From assembly GCF_034931005.1 (NCBI RefSeq), contig NZ_JAYGIN010000005.1, positions 1-64,000 on the forward strand: 64,000 nucleotides of DNA, in the 5' to 3' direction. The notes beneath the pieces are model-generated. The model did not search any database, was not told where the DNA came from, and saw only the letters and a program-made list of their open reading frames with translations. Of this stretch, positions 1 through 8,040 are shown piece by piece (the first letter of the stretch is position 1; every line of letters starts with the position of its first letter). Position numbers and translations under genes: made by a program. This DNA comes from Arcicella sp034931005. Its GTDB lineage: Bacteria > Bacteroidota > Bacteroidia > Cytophagales > Spirosomataceae.

Positions 1-2
1 CG

Positions 3-107
3 ATAGCCATCAATATTCACAGAAAAATTAACGGTAGCTCGATTACCAATAGCCAAATTTTATTTCGTGCAAATGTCAAAGAACTTTTCAATATCATTAG
101 AACTTAA
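3..107 (+). CDS. Possible C-terminal end of a gene entering from the left edge
   Basis: An open frame runs from the window edge to a TAA and would supply the last 34 residues of a protein, ending in VKELFNIIRT. The composition (basic and hydrophobic residues mixed, no low complexity) is plausible for a real C-terminus, but no domain can be recognised from so short a piece and no start is visible. It could be a chance open frame. The neighbouring sequence sequence beyond the left edge would decide. Confidence 0.3.
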   Translation: MAINIHRKINGSSITNSQILFRANVKELFNIIRT

Positions 108-115
108 CAGCCCTG

Positions 116-168
116 CTCCGATGGAGAGGGGAGAAAAAAGCGGAAGAATGCTCCCCTCTCCATCGGAG
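116..168. repeat. GC-rich inverted repeat with 18-bp arms
   Basis: The arms at 116-133 and 151-168 (CTCCGATGGAGAGGGGAG and its complement) are perfectly complementary around a 17-nt loop. The sequence is much richer in G and C than its surroundings. Translated on the minus strand it gives the LTPSPSPMERG-type peptide that often appears in spurious ORFs, so it looks like a dispersed intergenic palindrome and not coding DNA. Confidence 0.7.
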
Positions 169-234
169 AGGGGCTGGGGGTGAGGTTTTTAGGACTTGCA
201 TTAATAAGTATACAGTTCCGTTTAGTTTTTACAT

Positions 235-274
235 AAAAAAGCGATATTTCCTCATTTTGAAGAAACATCGCTTT
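235..274 (-). terminator. Rho-independent terminator, minus strand
   Basis: A near-perfect 12-bp stem (AAGCGATATTTC against GAAACATCGCTT, one mismatch) is followed on the minus strand by a run of U. It lies about 150 nt beyond the stop of the aldehyde dehydrogenase gene that starts at 1843 and probably ends that transcript. Confidence 0.55.
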
Positions 275-421
275 GGATAGAAACACTACTGAATACACTG
301 TTTAATAAGTTTTCTTTGGCAATTTCTCTAAAGTTATAACCCGCAATGGATATTGTTTCGGGAAGTTCTCTGTCAAACATTTTAAGGATAAAATTTATCT
401 GAAAACTCATTCCGCAGGGTA

Positions 422-1843
422 CTAAATGTATTTTATAAAAAACTTAATCAATTTAGCTACAAATGGCGTGTAGGGCGGATAAATCATTTTGAAAGTCCCA
501 AATTTTTGACGCATAACGCCACGTTGATTTGAAAACTCGGTAAAACCCCAAATACCACCTGATTTTCCAATTCCAGAATTATTAACACCTCCAAATGGAA
601 TTTCTGTATGTCCATAATGAATTACACAATCATTGATGACCGTTCCACCTGCGGAGGTATTATCCATGAAAAACTTTATATTGCTTTCTTTGCTTGAATT
701 GATATACATCGCCAACGGTTTTTCACGACTTTTGATGTGTGCGATAGCTTCTTCGTTTGTACTAAAACTGACAATTGGTAGAATTGGACCAAAAATTTCC
801 TCTTCCATAATTTTCATTGAATCTTCAACTTCAGAAAGTAGAGTAGGAGCAATATAATTTTCAAAGCTATCGGTTTGACCGCCAATTTCAACTTTTGCAC
901 CATTTTCAATGGCTTCCTGCAATAATCCATTTAAACGGTTAAAATGTCGATTATTTACAATTCTACAATAATCTGCTGATTCTTTTGCATTTGTTCCATA
1001 CATGGCTACGATGGCAGATTTTAGAGCTTCAGTTAATTCATTTTCTACACTTTTATGAACCAAAACATAGTCGGGAGCGATACACGTTTGCCCATTATTG
1101 ATGAATTTTCCCCACGCAATTTTTTCCGCTACTTTTTGAATATTGGCAGTTTTGTCAACTATGCAAGGAGATTTTCCTCCTAATTCCAACGTTACAGAAG
1201 TTAGATTTTTGGCTGCTGCCGACATCACGATTTTCCCAATGGCGGGACTTCCCGTAAAGAAAATATGATTAAAAGGCTGATTTAGTAATATTTGAGAAAC
1301 GTTTGCATCTCCTTCAAAAACCGCTACTTCATTTTCTTCAAATAATTCAGAAATCATTTTTTTTAGCAAAGTAGAAGTATTTGGAGTCAATTCTGAAGGT
1401 TTCAGAATAACGGTATTTCCTGCGGCAATGGCTTGTACTAATGGTTTTATAGAAAGATTGAAAGGGTAGTTCCAAGGAGAAATAATTAAACAAACGCCTT
1501 TGGGTTCAAATCTGACGTGAGCCGACGTGCCAATCATACTAATAGGAGTTGATACATATTGCGGTTTCATCCAAGATTTCAAGTGTTTTAGTAAATGTTT
1601 GATTTCACCTACTACCCCAAGAATTTCCCCTAAATTTGTTTCAGAGGGGTTTTTCTTAAAATCATCAAACAATGCTTTTCCAATTTCTACCTCATGGGCT
1701 ATCGTCCACGCCAATATTTTACGAAGTTTCCCTTTCCGAATTTGTACATCGGTATTTGCAATATTTTGAGTATTGGATTTTTGTGCTTTAAAAACATGAA
1801 TAATGTCTTTTTCGATTTCCGTGTTGATGATTTCAGTATTCAT
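422..1843 (-). CDS. NAD(P)-dependent aldehyde dehydrogenase, class 3 / fatty-aldehyde type
   Basis: This 473-residue protein is an aldehyde dehydrogenase that oxidises aldehydes to carboxylic acids with NAD(P)+. Visible motifs are SPWNYP (residues 122-127, with oxyanion-hole Asn125), FTGSPAIG (nucleotide site, about 197-204), ELGGKSP (general base Glu220), NNGQTCIAP (nucleophile Cys254) and EEIFGPILP. The class 3 type is suggested by the short N-terminus and a hydrophobic, basic C-terminal tail (PPYTPFVAKLIKFFIKYI), which in fatty-aldehyde dehydrogenases helps membrane association. All catalytic residues are present. It stands alone on the minus strand; a terminator follows at 235-274. The likely substrates are medium or long-chain aldehydes, but that is inferred from family resemblance only. 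Confidence 0.93.
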   Translation of the reverse strand: MNTEIINTEIEKDIIHVFKAQKSNTQNIANTDVQIRKGKLRKILAWTIAHEVEIGKALFDDFKKNPSETNLGEILGVVGEIKHLLKHLKSWMKPQYVSTPISMIGTSAHVRFEPKGVCLIISPWNYPFNLSIKPLVQAIAAGNTVILKPSELTPNTSTLLKKMISELFEENEVAVFEGDANVSQILLNQPFNHIFFTGSPAIGKIVMSAAAKNLTSVTLELGGKSPCIVDKTANIQKVAEKIAWGKFINNGQTCIAPDYVLVHKSVENELTEALKSAIVAMYGTNAKESADYCRIVNNRHFNRLNGLLQEAIENGAKVEIGGQTDSFENYIAPTLLSEVEDSMKIMEEEIFGPILPIVSFSTNEEAIAHIKSREKPLAMYINSSKESNIKFFMDNTSAGGTVINDCVIHYGHTEIPFGGVNNSGIGKSGGIWGFTEFSNQRGVMRQKFGTFKMIYPPYTPFVAKLIKFFIKYI

Positions 1844-2042
1844 AAATTGAGATTGAAGCTTGTATTTGATTAATTATAAAAATACGAAAAAAAAGTCCAA
1901 AATTGGCTTTTTCAATATTTTATGGTTATTTTACAATATGATTAGTATTTAAACGTATTTTTTTAGTAAAAGAAATTCTTACTAAGTAGTTTTTGTAAAG
2001 TCGCCATACCGCCAAATTCTTCTTAGATTAAACAAACTACCT

Positions 2043-3041
2043 ATGTCCATCGTCAGCAACAATATCAAATACCTCCGTCGGTTAAATGGTTTGACGCAAG
2101 AACAATTCGCCAGAAGAATCGGAATAAAACGTTCATTATTAGGTGCTTATGAGGAAGCTCGTGCCAATCCTAATTTAGAAAATTTAAAGACAATCGCTCA
2201 AGTATTCGGTACTTCTGTTGACTCACTTATCAAAACGGACATCCGTAAAATTAGAGAAACTCCAGGGATTAGTTTGGCTCAAAGTACAACAGGTATTATG
2301 CCGCAGGTTGTGCAGCAAAGTCGTTTGCAACCTGAGCCAACTCCTATTGAACGACCATTTGCTAATACCCCCGAACCACAACCTGTTGCTAAGATTGTGG
2401 AGGAGTTTTTTCAAGAAAAGGCTGATGTTCAAATTGCTCCTCAACGCCCAATTCAGCAACGAAGTTATTTAGCAGATAATGAAACATCTTTTCAGCAATT
2501 TGTTGATAATCATTTACATACAGTTAGTAATTCTACTAAAACAGAGGTTGAGCCGACACAAAAAAATACCTCAAAACCAATTCCTTACATTAAAAGTGGA
2601 GTGGTAAAAGAATATTTAGCAAATTGTCAAAAATCTGATTATTTGCGTTCATTACCTACTTTATCTTTACCATTTATTACATCGGATAAAAATAGAGCAT
2701 TTGAGATGGGAAACGATTTTCCGATGCAAAATTCAATTGTAATTGGTAGTGGAATTTCGGATTGGTCAGATATTCAAGATGGGAAATTTTATATTTTGGT
2801 AACAACTCAGCAAGGGGTGATTTATCGTCGTGTTTATAACCAAGTAAAAATAAAAGGAGCTTTATTATTGAGTTCTGATAATTCAAATATTTCAAGTTTT
2901 GAAATTTCAACGAAGGATGTTGTCGAAATTTGGGAGGTAAATTCCTTCATCAGTCAACAATTACCCGAACCTCACATTTCATTAGAAAGGGTAAAGAGTT
3001 TGGTTGACGATTTAAGTATTGAATTGGATAGACTAAGATAG
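2043..3041 (+). CDS. XRE-family regulator with S24/LexA-like C-terminal domain
   Basis: The 332-residue protein begins with a helix-turn-helix domain (residues 1-66; IKYLRRLNGLTQEQFARRIG is typical of XRE/Cro). A Pro/Gln-rich linker covers about 75-180. The C-terminal part (about 190-310) resembles S24 peptidase-like sensor domains of LexA/CI-type repressors: a stretch ending in IVIGSGISDWSDIQDGKFYI followed by a GVIYRRV strand. The position where active members carry the catalytic lysine (usually FKRV) is arginine, so self-cleavage is doubtful. A short amphipathic helix ends the protein (LERVKSLVDDLSIELDRL). Its target is unknown; it is not next to lexA- or umuDC-like genes. Many Bacteroidota carry such regulators as single genes. 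Confidence 0.85.
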   Translation: MSIVSNNIKYLRRLNGLTQEQFARRIGIKRSLLGAYEEARANPNLENLKTIAQVFGTSVDSLIKTDIRKIRETPGISLAQSTTGIMPQVVQQSRLQPEPTPIERPFANTPEPQPVAKIVEEFFQEKADVQIAPQRPIQQRSYLADNETSFQQFVDNHLHTVSNSTKTEVEPTQKNTSKPIPYIKSGVVKEYLANCQKSDYLRSLPTLSLPFITSDKNRAFEMGNDFPMQNSIVIGSGISDWSDIQDGKFYILVTTQQGVIYRRVYNQVKIKGALLLSSDNSNISSFEISTKDVVEIWEVNSFISQQLPEPHISLERVKSLVDDLSIELDRLR

Positions 3042-3042
3042 G

Positions 3043-3078
3043 TATGAGGTAGTAGTTATGAGTTATGAGGTAGTAGTT
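3043..3078. repeat. Direct repeat TATGAGGTAGTAGTT, complementary to the adjacent heptamers
   Basis: The 15-mer TATGAGGTAGTAGTT occurs at 3043-3057 and 3064-3078. Its TATGAGG part is the reverse complement of the CCTCATA unit repeated just downstream, so the transcript could fold back onto the heptamer array. Confidence 0.6.
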
Positions 3079-3090
3079 GATGGAAAAAAT

Positions 3091-3146
3091 ACCTCATACC
3101 TCATACCTCATACCTCATACCTCATACCTCATACCTCATACCTCAT
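3091..3146. repeat. Tandem heptamer array, 8 copies of ACCTCAT
   Basis: Eight perfect head-to-tail copies of ACCTCAT fill the gap between the convergent XRE regulator and mogA, ending 7 bp before the mogA stop. Perfect short tandem repeats mutate by slipped-strand mispairing, so the copy number probably varies between strains. The array lies outside both reading frames, so it would not switch either protein off, though it could affect 3' ends. Confidence 0.9.
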
Positions 3147-3153
3147 ACCATAC

Positions 3154-3681
3154 CTAACTCTTCGGTCTAAATTCTTTGATAATTTCTTGATTACAGACCA
3201 AATAAGGTCCTTCAATCAGGTCAATACAGTACGGAACGGCAGGAAATACGGCATCCAAACACTGTCGAATCGCTTTGGGTTTACCAGGTAAATTTATGAT
3301 TAAAGAATTTCCTCTAATACCCGCCGTTTGTCTTGATAAAATTGCGGTAGGCACGTATTTTAAACTTTCTTGACGCATTAATTCCCCAAAACCTGGCATC
3401 ATTTTCTCGCAAATTGCCTCAGTTGCTTCAGGTGTTACATCTCTTTTTGCTGGACCTGTCCCTCCAGTAGTTACGATTAAGCAACATTTATCAACATCCG
3501 CCATTTCTTTTAAAGTCTCCGAAATCAGGTCTTGTTCGTCAGGAATGACTTTATAGACAGTTTCAAATTCAGAAATCAAATATTCTTTTAAGGTTTCAAC
3601 AACTGCTTTTCCTGGAATGTCTTCATAAATACCCGCACTTGCACGGTCAGAAACATTAATCACACCAATTTTAATAATCAT
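3154..3681 (-). CDS. mogA: Molybdopterin adenylyltransferase MogA
   Basis: MogA activates molybdopterin by adenylation before molybdate is inserted, a late cytosolic step of molybdenum-cofactor synthesis. The ATG at 3681 is chosen because the family's N-terminus begins directly with MIIKIGVINVSDRAS; the upstream in-frame ATG would add ten unrelated residues. The protein is then 175 residues, with the MoCF-fold signatures TTGGTGPAKRDVTPEA (about 81-96), the SRQTAG segment and the NLPGKPKA loop. MoaB is a close relative; the DVTPEA and NLPGKP forms favour MogA. No other molybdopterin-synthesis gene is adjacent; the only related gene in the window is the xdhC-like one at 32095-33207. Confidence 0.9.
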   Translation of the reverse strand: MIIKIGVINVSDRASAGIYEDIPGKAVVETLKEYLISEFETVYKVIPDEQDLISETLKEMADVDKCCLIVTTGGTGPAKRDVTPEATEAICEKMMPGFGELMRQESLKYVPTAILSRQTAGIRGNSLIINLPGKPKAIRQCLDAVFPAVPYCIDLIEGPYLVCNQEIIKEFRPKS

Positions 3682-3806
3682 TTTATGTTTTATTAATAGA
3701 TAAAAGGTCAAATTTTACGACACAATTTCAAAAATACATTCTTTTATTTTGTTCTTCTACACCAGATGCTTTATTTTGTTTAAAAGACACCATAAACAAT
3801 TCGTAG

Positions 3807-3929
3807 ATGATTATATTACAGTCACAATTGCCAGCAGGAGCTGAGAAATTATTTTCGCTTGGCTTTTTTATACTTTTGTTAGTAGGCTTATATTTTGCGT
3901 TTAAGATTTTTAATAAATCTAAAAAGTAG
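3807..3929 (+). CDS. Small single-pass membrane protein, 40 residues
   Basis: ATG at 3807 opens a 40-residue frame ending at TAG 3927-3929. It reads as a short polar N-terminus (QLPAGAEKLF), one strongly hydrophobic helix (about residues 18-33, LGFFILLLVGLYFAFK) and a basic tail (NKSKK), so the C-terminus should stay in the cytoplasm. A perfect 13-bp hairpin with flanking A and T runs follows 17 nt later, which fits a real small transcript. The function is unknown. Being this short, it may also be a chance frame, but codon use and topology look natural. Confidence 0.5.
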   Translation: MIILQSQLPAGAEKLFSLGFFILLLVGLYFAFKIFNKSKK

Positions 3930-3946
3930 CATTGCTAACCTAAAAA

Positions 3947-3983
3947 AAATAGGTTTACTCCCGAAAAGTAAACCTATTTTGTG
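3947..3983. terminator. Bidirectional rho-independent terminator
   Basis: Perfect 13-bp arms (AAATAGGTTTACT at 3947-3959 and its complement at 3967-3979) have an A run on the left and a T run on the right. It sits between the small plus-strand ORF and the convergent TetR gene and can serve both. Confidence 0.8.
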
Positions 3984-3984
3984 C

Positions 3985-4578
3985 CTAAGCCTTTTTAATT
4001 CCGTCCCAACAGGTAAAAAATGCCAATTCTAAGTCTGAAGATGTCATTTGAAATTCTCCTGACAATTGAAGTTTGATAATTGAAGTGGCACTTCCAATGA
4101 CAAAAGCTACTAAAATTTTTGGAGGAATATCTCTCAATACTTGTGTGAAAACCGCTTTACGTAAAAAATCGTAAATAGGCATATCCAATTGTGATAATTC
4201 AGCTTTTGGGATAGTTGATAAAAATGGAGAATTCGCAAATTGTTCTAAAAAGTAAAACTCTTTTGGGTTTTTGATTGCCTCATTGATCATTTGTAAGTAA
4301 AAACCTCTAAATCTGTCTTTAAATGGTTTGGTGGCATCGTCACTTTTGAAAAGACTTTCGATATGTTTTTGTTTCAATTTTATGTATAAGGCACAAATTA
4401 ATTCATCTTTACTTTTAAAATAATGATAAATTGTACCCGCCGCCACGTCCGCTTGTTTTGCTACTTCTGACATTGGAGAACTATGAAAGCCATGTTTCGA
4501 GATAAGCTCTAACATAGCTTTGAATATTGCATCTTTTTTATCGAAATCTTTAACGTTTTTCATTGGTTTTGCACTCAA
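3985..4578 (-). CDS. TetR/AcrR-family transcriptional regulator
   Basis: This 197-residue protein has an N-terminal TetR helix-turn-helix (about residues 10-60): KDAIFKAMLELISKHGF, then MSEVAKQADVAAGTIYHYF, the family's DNA-recognition helix. The remaining helical part would bind an unknown ligand and form the dimer. Such proteins usually repress neighbouring genes. The closest candidate is the divergent aldehyde dehydrogenase at 5175, separated by about 600 bp, but that pairing is only inferred from position. A second in-frame Met (MKNVKDFDKK, residue 6) is an alternative start. Confidence 0.9.
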   Translation of the reverse strand: MSAKPMKNVKDFDKKDAIFKAMLELISKHGFHSSPMSEVAKQADVAAGTIYHYFKSKDELICALYIKLKQKHIESLFKSDDATKPFKDRFRGFYLQMINEAIKNPKEFYFLEQFANSPFLSTIPKAELSQLDMPIYDFLRKAVFTQVLRDIPPKILVAFVIGSATSIIKLQLSGEFQMTSSDLELAFFTCWDGIKKA

Positions 4579-5174
4579 AATGAAACTTTTGAAGTATTAT
4601 ACAGTGGAATTTCTAAATTTGTGGACTAAAGTAATCAATTCTTATAATTTTTCAGCAATTATAAAATATATACTTTGATAATTGAAATTATTTGACTTTA
4701 AGTGTAGAAATAATGATATTAGTATCTGAAACGGTTATAAACTTTAGAAGAATTGTCAAAACAAAATTGCTTAGATTGTTCCAATTATACTTTTTATCTG
4801 TGTTGCGGTAATGAATTTAGTTTTGATACGTTGACTTTGTGTTTTTAGTTTTAACCACGTATTCTTGTTAATCGTAAATCTTAAAACCTTGCCATTATTA
4901 CTTTCTTTGCTCTTTACTTTTTTATTAGACAAATGGAATGCCAAAACAAGGAAATTAATCGGTATTATTAGACTTTCGATATATTTTTTATTTTAAACTT
5001 GATTCTTATTATTGTGAATCGTCTTAGCTGAAGCCTCTGAGTTTAATGAATTAAAATTGCTTTATAGGTTTTAGCCTTTTTTGGTGTTTGGGAGATTTTC
5101 CAGAATGCTTTTATATTAAAAATTGAAATGAAGGGTGTCGCTGACATCAAATGTATATCTAAAATAATTAGTAG
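4579..5174. other. AT-rich intergenic region between tetR-like and aldehyde dehydrogenase genes
   Basis: About 600 bp separate the divergent genes. I see no convincing ORF, long palindrome or RNA gene. The region must hold the promoters of both genes, but no clear TTTG/TAnnTTTG pair could be assigned with confidence. Confidence 0.5.
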
Positions 5175-6530
5175 ATGAATGTAAGAAATCCACGAACTGG
5201 TGAGTTCGACTATGAAATTTTTCCACTTAGTAATGACGAATTAAAAAATAAAATTAACGCTTTGAGAGAAGCTCAAAATGAGTGGAAAGAACAAAGTTTA
5301 AAATTCCGAATAGATGCCTTAAAAGCTTGGAAGGAAACTCTTGAAATACAAAAAGACCTCCTTTCTGAAGCATTAATTGTTGATACTGGTAGAAAATTGG
5401 AGACTTCAATGGAGGTTGATTTTTTTCTAAATTCAATTGATGAATGGTGTAATTTAGCACAAGGTTTTTTTGTAGAGTCTGTAAAAGAAAAATCTTCGAT
5501 TATTTCGCTTGATAAACAGTCTCAATTTGTTCCTTATTCGGTAATTGGAATTGTTGCTCCAGCTACTTTTCCTTTATTTTATGCAATTCTCGACGCAATT
5601 CCAGCTTTATTGGCAGGTTGTGTCGTAATGGTTAAACCGTCAGATTTAACCCCACGATTTGCAGAAGTTTTACTAAATTCATTTGCCGAATTACCACAAA
5701 TTGCAAGTGTATTGTCGGTTGTAAACGGTGGTGCTGAAACGGTATTTGAATTAACTAAATTATGCGATAAAATTTGTTTTACAGGTGCAAATGACTCTGT
5801 AAAAGATATTTTACGAGTGGCGAATGAGTCTTTAACACCTGTTGACTTAGAACTTTTTGGTAAGAATATCGCTATTGTTTCAGAAACTGCTGAAATAGAA
5901 AGAGCAACTTCAGCCATATTATGGGGTAGTGCTTTTAACGGAGGGCAATCTTGTAATTCTATTGAAAGTATTTATGTGCATAGAAATATTTATCATCAAT
6001 TTCTTTCAAGGTTGGTCGGGAAGGCAAATTTATTAGAATTTACCTATCCTCATCTTGAAACTGGACAAATCGGCCCTGTTATTTCAGAAAAACAAGTTGA
6101 GATAATTAATGACCTATTGGCAGATGCCATTCACAAAGGAGCAATCATTAAAGCTGGCGGTAGAGAATGTGAGGAATTAGGAGGAGGGTATTATTGCCGT
6201 CCAACCGTACTAATTAATATTTCGCCGTCTATGAAGCTTCTGCAAGAAGAAAATTTAGCTCCTTTACTGCCTGTCATTACTTTTTTTAATTTGGATGAAA
6301 TCGCAGAATTGAACAATATTGACTTTAAGGGAAGTGCTGCGATTTTTGCAGGAACTGAAGCGGAAGCCTTGCAAATGGCAGAGAAAATAAATGTCAAAAC
6401 GATTTCAATTAATGATGTAACGTTGAAATCTTTATTACCTGAAATAAATGCGATAAGATTCAATAAATTTTTGAAGAAAAAAACATTACTCATCAATAAT
6501 CAATCTGAAAAAAGTAGCTGGTGGTATTAA
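5175..6530 (+). CDS. Aldehyde dehydrogenase family protein with altered oxyanion-hole motif
   Basis: The 451-residue protein has the aldehyde dehydrogenase fold: a substrate/cofactor region with VKPSDLTP (about 153-160), FTGANDSV in the nucleotide site, ELFGKN with general base Glu226, and FNGGQSCNS with nucleophile Cys260. Two motifs are unusual. The normally invariant PWNFP is PATFP (129-133), putting Thr131 where the oxyanion-hole Asn should be, and the EEIFGP loop is EENLAP. Catalytic Cys and Glu are kept. Relatives include acyl-CoA-reducing and succinate-semialdehyde dehydrogenases; the true substrate cannot be told. It may have weakened or altered chemistry. The stop lies only 7 bp before a mobile palindrome at 6538. 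Confidence 0.85.
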   Translation: MNVRNPRTGEFDYEIFPLSNDELKNKINALREAQNEWKEQSLKFRIDALKAWKETLEIQKDLLSEALIVDTGRKLETSMEVDFFLNSIDEWCNLAQGFFVESVKEKSSIISLDKQSQFVPYSVIGIVAPATFPLFYAILDAIPALLAGCVVMVKPSDLTPRFAEVLLNSFAELPQIASVLSVVNGGAETVFELTKLCDKICFTGANDSVKDILRVANESLTPVDLELFGKNIAIVSETAEIERATSAILWGSAFNGGQSCNSIESIYVHRNIYHQFLSRLVGKANLLEFTYPHLETGQIGPVISEKQVEIINDLLADAIHKGAIIKAGGRECEELGGGYYCRPTVLINISPSMKLLQEENLAPLLPVITFFNLDEIAELNNIDFKGSAAIFAGTEAEALQMAEKINVKTISINDVTLKSLLPEINAIRFNKFLKKKTLLINNQSEKSSWWY

Positions 6531-6537
6531 TTATTAA

Positions 6538-6697
6538 CGGAACTATCTACAATTTGTTGCAGAATAAAATTAGCCCACAGATTGTACTGATTCAACGGAT
6601 TTACACGGATAAATTTAAAGAAAAATCAGTGTAAATCTGTTTTATCTGTTCTATCCGTGGTCTAATTTTGTCTTGCGACAAATAGTAGATAATTCCG
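6538..6697. mobile_element. MITE-like palindrome, family 1 subtype A, copy 1
   Basis: This 160-bp element begins CGGAACTATCTACAATTTG and ends with the imperfect complement ...AATTCCG. Internal segments (CCACAGAT... against ...ATCCGTGG) also pair, so nearly the whole element can fold into one long hairpin. The flanks ATTATTAA and ATTATTTA match at 7 of 8 positions and probably represent a slightly decayed 8-bp target duplication. It is almost identical, in the opposite orientation, to the copy at 29367-29526. No coding capacity is present. Confidence 0.85.
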
Positions 6698-6921
6698 ATT
6701 ATTTATCTTCATTTTGATAGATGATTTTTATCAAGGCTAAAGCTAACAATAATCAACTTTGACAAATCTTTTTATCCCTTAACTTTGTAAATAATAGTGC
6801 GTTTTGTTGATTACAAAATTCTGAAGTTCAAGGCATTAGTTAGCAACCATTTAATTAACAATAATGACCAGTTAATAAATAGTCAAATCATTTTCAAAAA
6901 TTGTATTATTTGTTAAACAAA

Positions 6922-6952
6922 TTGATAAAACGCTCTGTTCGATGTATATTTG
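6922..6952 (+). promoter_or_regulatory. Bacteroidota-type promoter of the desaturase gene
   Basis: TTG at 6922-6924 and TATATTTG at 6945-6952 fit the Bacteroidota sigma-ABfr consensus (TTTG / TAnnTTTG) with a 20-nt spacer. Transcription would start around 6958, giving a leader of about 50 nt before the ATG at 7012. Confidence 0.6.
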
Positions 6953-7011
6953 TGGGATTTTTTTAAGATGACCATTAAATCCTTATTCATAAACATTTAA
7001 CCAAATTGTCA

Positions 7012-8022
7012 ATGGCATATCAACAAGACTTTACCTACGTTGAAGGTGTAGAACCACACCGTATTCGTACAAGAGAAATTTTAAAAGCTCACCCAGAAGT
7101 AAAAAAACTTATCACTAAAAACCCTATGACTATGGTTTGGATTCTTGCTTGTGTAGCAATCCAACTTGTTATGGCGTATTTAGTGAAAGACCAAGCTTGG
7201 TATATTATCTTAGCTGCAGCATGGTTTATTGGAGCTTTTCCAGTTCATACGTTATTCATTTGTATTCACGAAGCAGCCCATAACTTAATTTTCAAAAAGC
7301 CATCTTGGAATATCTATGCAGGAATTGTAGCTAATTTCCCTTCGTTAGCACCAACGGCAATTTCTTTCAAAAACTTTCACTTAAAGCACCATGCTTTTCA
7401 AGGAGTTCATGAATTAGACGCTGACCTTCCAGACCAATGGGAAGCAAAATTGATTAACAATTATTTTATTGGTAAGGCTCTTTGGTTATTATTTTTCCCT
7501 GTATTTCAAGCAGTTCGTACTCTACGTTGTTTAGAATTAGCCATTTTTGACAAATGGGTTATTATGAATATCGTGGCTCAAATCGCTTTCGATGCCGTTA
7601 TAGTTTATTTCTGGGGATGGTCAGCATTGGGTTACATGGGAGCAAGTTTTATGTTTTCAGTTGGTTTACACCCACTTGGAGCAAGATGGATTCAAGAGCA
7701 TTATTTAGTGTTAGATAAGAAACAAGAAACTTACAGCTACTATGGTGGTTTGAACAGTATTAATATGAATGTTGGTTTTCACAATGAACACCACGATATG
7801 CCTTCTGTGCCTTGGAATAATTTGCCAAAATTGAAAGCCGCAGCACCTGAGTTTTATGATAATCTATTGTATCATACTTCTTTTGTAAAATTGCTTTTCA
7901 CTTTCTTATTTAGCCAAGAAGTTGGTTTATATTCACGAATTGTAAGAAAAGAAAGAGGACGTGTTAGTTTGGACGATACTTCAATTCCAGATATTCAGTT
8001 AGCTCAAGGAGAAAAAGTATAA
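7012..8022 (+). CDS. Fatty acid desaturase resembling sphingolipid delta-4 desaturase (DEGS/DES1)
   Basis: The predicted 336-residue integral membrane enzyme has three di-iron histidine boxes: HEAAH (86-90), HLKHH (123-127) and NEHHD (258-262). An N-terminal PHRIRTREILKAHPEVKKL block and the GLHPLGARWIQEHY and ETYSYYGGLNS segments match the layout of animal dihydroceramide delta-4 desaturases, so dihydroceramide or a related sphingoid lipid is the likely substrate. Several hydrophobic stretches (about 42-80, 100-115, 150-215) would span the membrane. ATG at 7012 is preferred over the TTG six bases upstream. The gene stands alone between a clear promoter and terminator. Substrate is inferred from similarity only; another acyl lipid is possible. 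Confidence 0.9.
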   Translation: MAYQQDFTYVEGVEPHRIRTREILKAHPEVKKLITKNPMTMVWILACVAIQLVMAYLVKDQAWYIILAAAWFIGAFPVHTLFICIHEAAHNLIFKKPSWNIYAGIVANFPSLAPTAISFKNFHLKHHAFQGVHELDADLPDQWEAKLINNYFIGKALWLLFFPVFQAVRTLRCLELAIFDKWVIMNIVAQIAFDAVIVYFWGWSALGYMGASFMFSVGLHPLGARWIQEHYLVLDKKQETYSYYGGLNSINMNVGFHNEHHDMPSVPWNNLPKLKAAAPEFYDNLLYHTSFVKLLFTFLFSQEVGLYSRIVRKERGRVSLDDTSIPDIQLAQGEKV

Positions 8023-8040
8023 TTCTTGATGCCTAAAACT

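Noticed and set aside
104..298. Minus-strand ORF with LTPSPSPMERG peptide
   Set aside because: It is a translation of the GC-rich inverted repeat; such peptides recur wherever this palindrome occurs.
3091..3146. Heptamer array as a CRISPR
   Set aside because: Units are 7 bp, contiguous and without spacers.
3058..3291. Plus-strand ORF with repeated SYLIPHT peptide
   Set aside because: It only reads through the ACCTCAT heptamers and runs antisense into mogA.
6538..6697. Structured non-coding RNA gene
   Set aside because: Flanking 8-bp duplications and further copies point to a transposed element, though transcription is not excluded.
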